A stretch of 64,000 nt of DNA. It comes from Methylicorpusculum sp. GTDB lineage: Bacteria > Pseudomonadota > Gammaproteobacteria > Methylococcales > Methylomonadaceae. Position numbers and translations under genes: made by a program. Below are positions 63,601 to 64,000 of this stretch, in pieces. Below the pieces are notes generated by a model that made no database searches, was not told where the DNA came from, and worked only from the letters and a program-made list of their open reading frames with translations. Where the stretch lies: positions 1-64,000 of the forward strand of contig NZ_JAUSBX010000062.1 in the NCBI RefSeq assembly GCF_030651835.1, read 5' to 3'. Within the stretch, counting starts at the first letter, position 1. Each line of letters starts with the position of its first letter.

Positions 63601-64000
63601 ATCAGCGGTCAGCATATTTTTGTTGATCCGGATCCGGTCAATCTAGAGCAGGCCTATATCGAACGGCAACGGCTGTTTGAATTGCCGGGGTCCAGTTGGA
63701 ACGATTATAACCGTGATCTGATCTCTGAAGGCGGCGGGGTTTTTTCACGGCAAGCGAAAGATATTCCGATTTCACCGGAACTGCGTAAATGGTTAGGAAT
63801 ACGCTATAAAACGCTGGATGGCGCGAGTTTAATCCGTTTCCTGCTTTCGGCTCCGGTCGAATTGTTGTGGCTGGGCGGCATTGGAACTTATGTCAAGTCA
63901 ACTTCAGAAAAAAATGAGGAGGTGGGCGATAGAAATAACGATGAGGTGCGTATAGATGCCGCACAGTTGAAGGCTCGTGTAGTTGGTGAAGGTGCCAATT
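60673..64000 (+). CDS. gdhB: NAD-specific glutamate dehydrogenase, large type (5' part)
   Basis: Large NAD-GDH converts glutamate to 2-oxoglutarate and ammonium. The frame begins with TTG (AGGAG 7 bases upstream); GTG at 60679 is an alternative. It stays open to the window end, 1109 codons of an expected ~1600. The N-terminal region is the poorly conserved regulatory part. The catalytic motif block [48 protein letters not shown] (about residues 777-824) is the family hallmark, and [13 protein letters not shown] follows. It is cytoplasmic. It is the third gene of the STAS/kinase cluster. Confidence 0.95.
   Translation, partial: [1109 protein letters not shown]

Overview
The window looks like a chromosomal segment from a gammaproteobacterium, most likely a methanotroph-type (Methylococcales) relative. 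This placement rests on gene content and synteny only: the gcvR-bcp pair as in other Gammaproteobacteria, the VPxPA/PEP-CTERM surface-protein apparatus, di-heme MauG/CcpA-type cytochromes, and housekeeping genes of gammaproteobacterial type (queA, mfd, mtgA, tex, cysDN). No marker here fixes the genus.

Layout. 0-3 kb: broken mobile DNA (an IS1380-like transposase fragment and a truncated umuC beside an intact umuD), then a DsbA-like gene and tRNA-Leu. 3.4-22.5 kb: mainly housekeeping genes (queA, mfd, an AI-2E/PerM permease, phoH, bcp, gcvR, a SPOR-domain protein, gloB, mtgA, OmpA/DUF4398 lipoproteins, tex, cobO). Between them lie four copies of a roughly 160-bp palindromic, MITE-like repeat; a fifth follows at 23.2 kb. 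23.5-31 kb and 36-43 kb: a surface/redox region with three VPxPA/PEP-CTERM proteins, a TPR lipoprotein and two large di-heme cytochromes, with an HDOD-GAF-GGDEF diguanylate cyclase adjacent. Between these blocks (31-35 kb) is a DUF4912/GH57/RelA-SpoT-like operon for an alpha-glucan. 42.9-54.6 kb: a TPR-sulfotransferase, a TlpA/DUF4266/DUF3570 outer-membrane operon, a fourth PEP-CTERM protein and cysD-cysN-apbE. 55-60 kb: small secreted proteins and a VanZ x3/O-antigen-ligase fusion. 60-64 kb: a STAS / anti-sigma-kinase pair followed by the start of a large NAD-glutamate dehydrogenase that runs off the window.

The most interesting theme is regulatory. Five genes or operons for exosortase-type surface proteins and di-heme cytochromes are preceded by sequences matching the sigma-54 -24/-12 element. 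Four of them also carry an upstream palindrome around CATATG (GTCATATGAC). Two of the leaders then contain what reads as divergent c-di-GMP-I (GEMM) riboswitches beginning right after the predicted start site. A diguanylate cyclase with an intact GGEEF and I-site lies in the same region. This suggests a surface-protein/redox regulon under sigma-54 and c-di-GMP control. Second, about 570 bp of the PEP-CTERM gene at 50 kb is present, at high DNA identity, inside the neighbouring DUF3570 outer-membrane protein gene. Third, the MITE-like repeats include one copy with a perfect 9-bp target duplication at the mtgA stop codon. No exosortase, CRISPR array, rRNA or prophage was seen.
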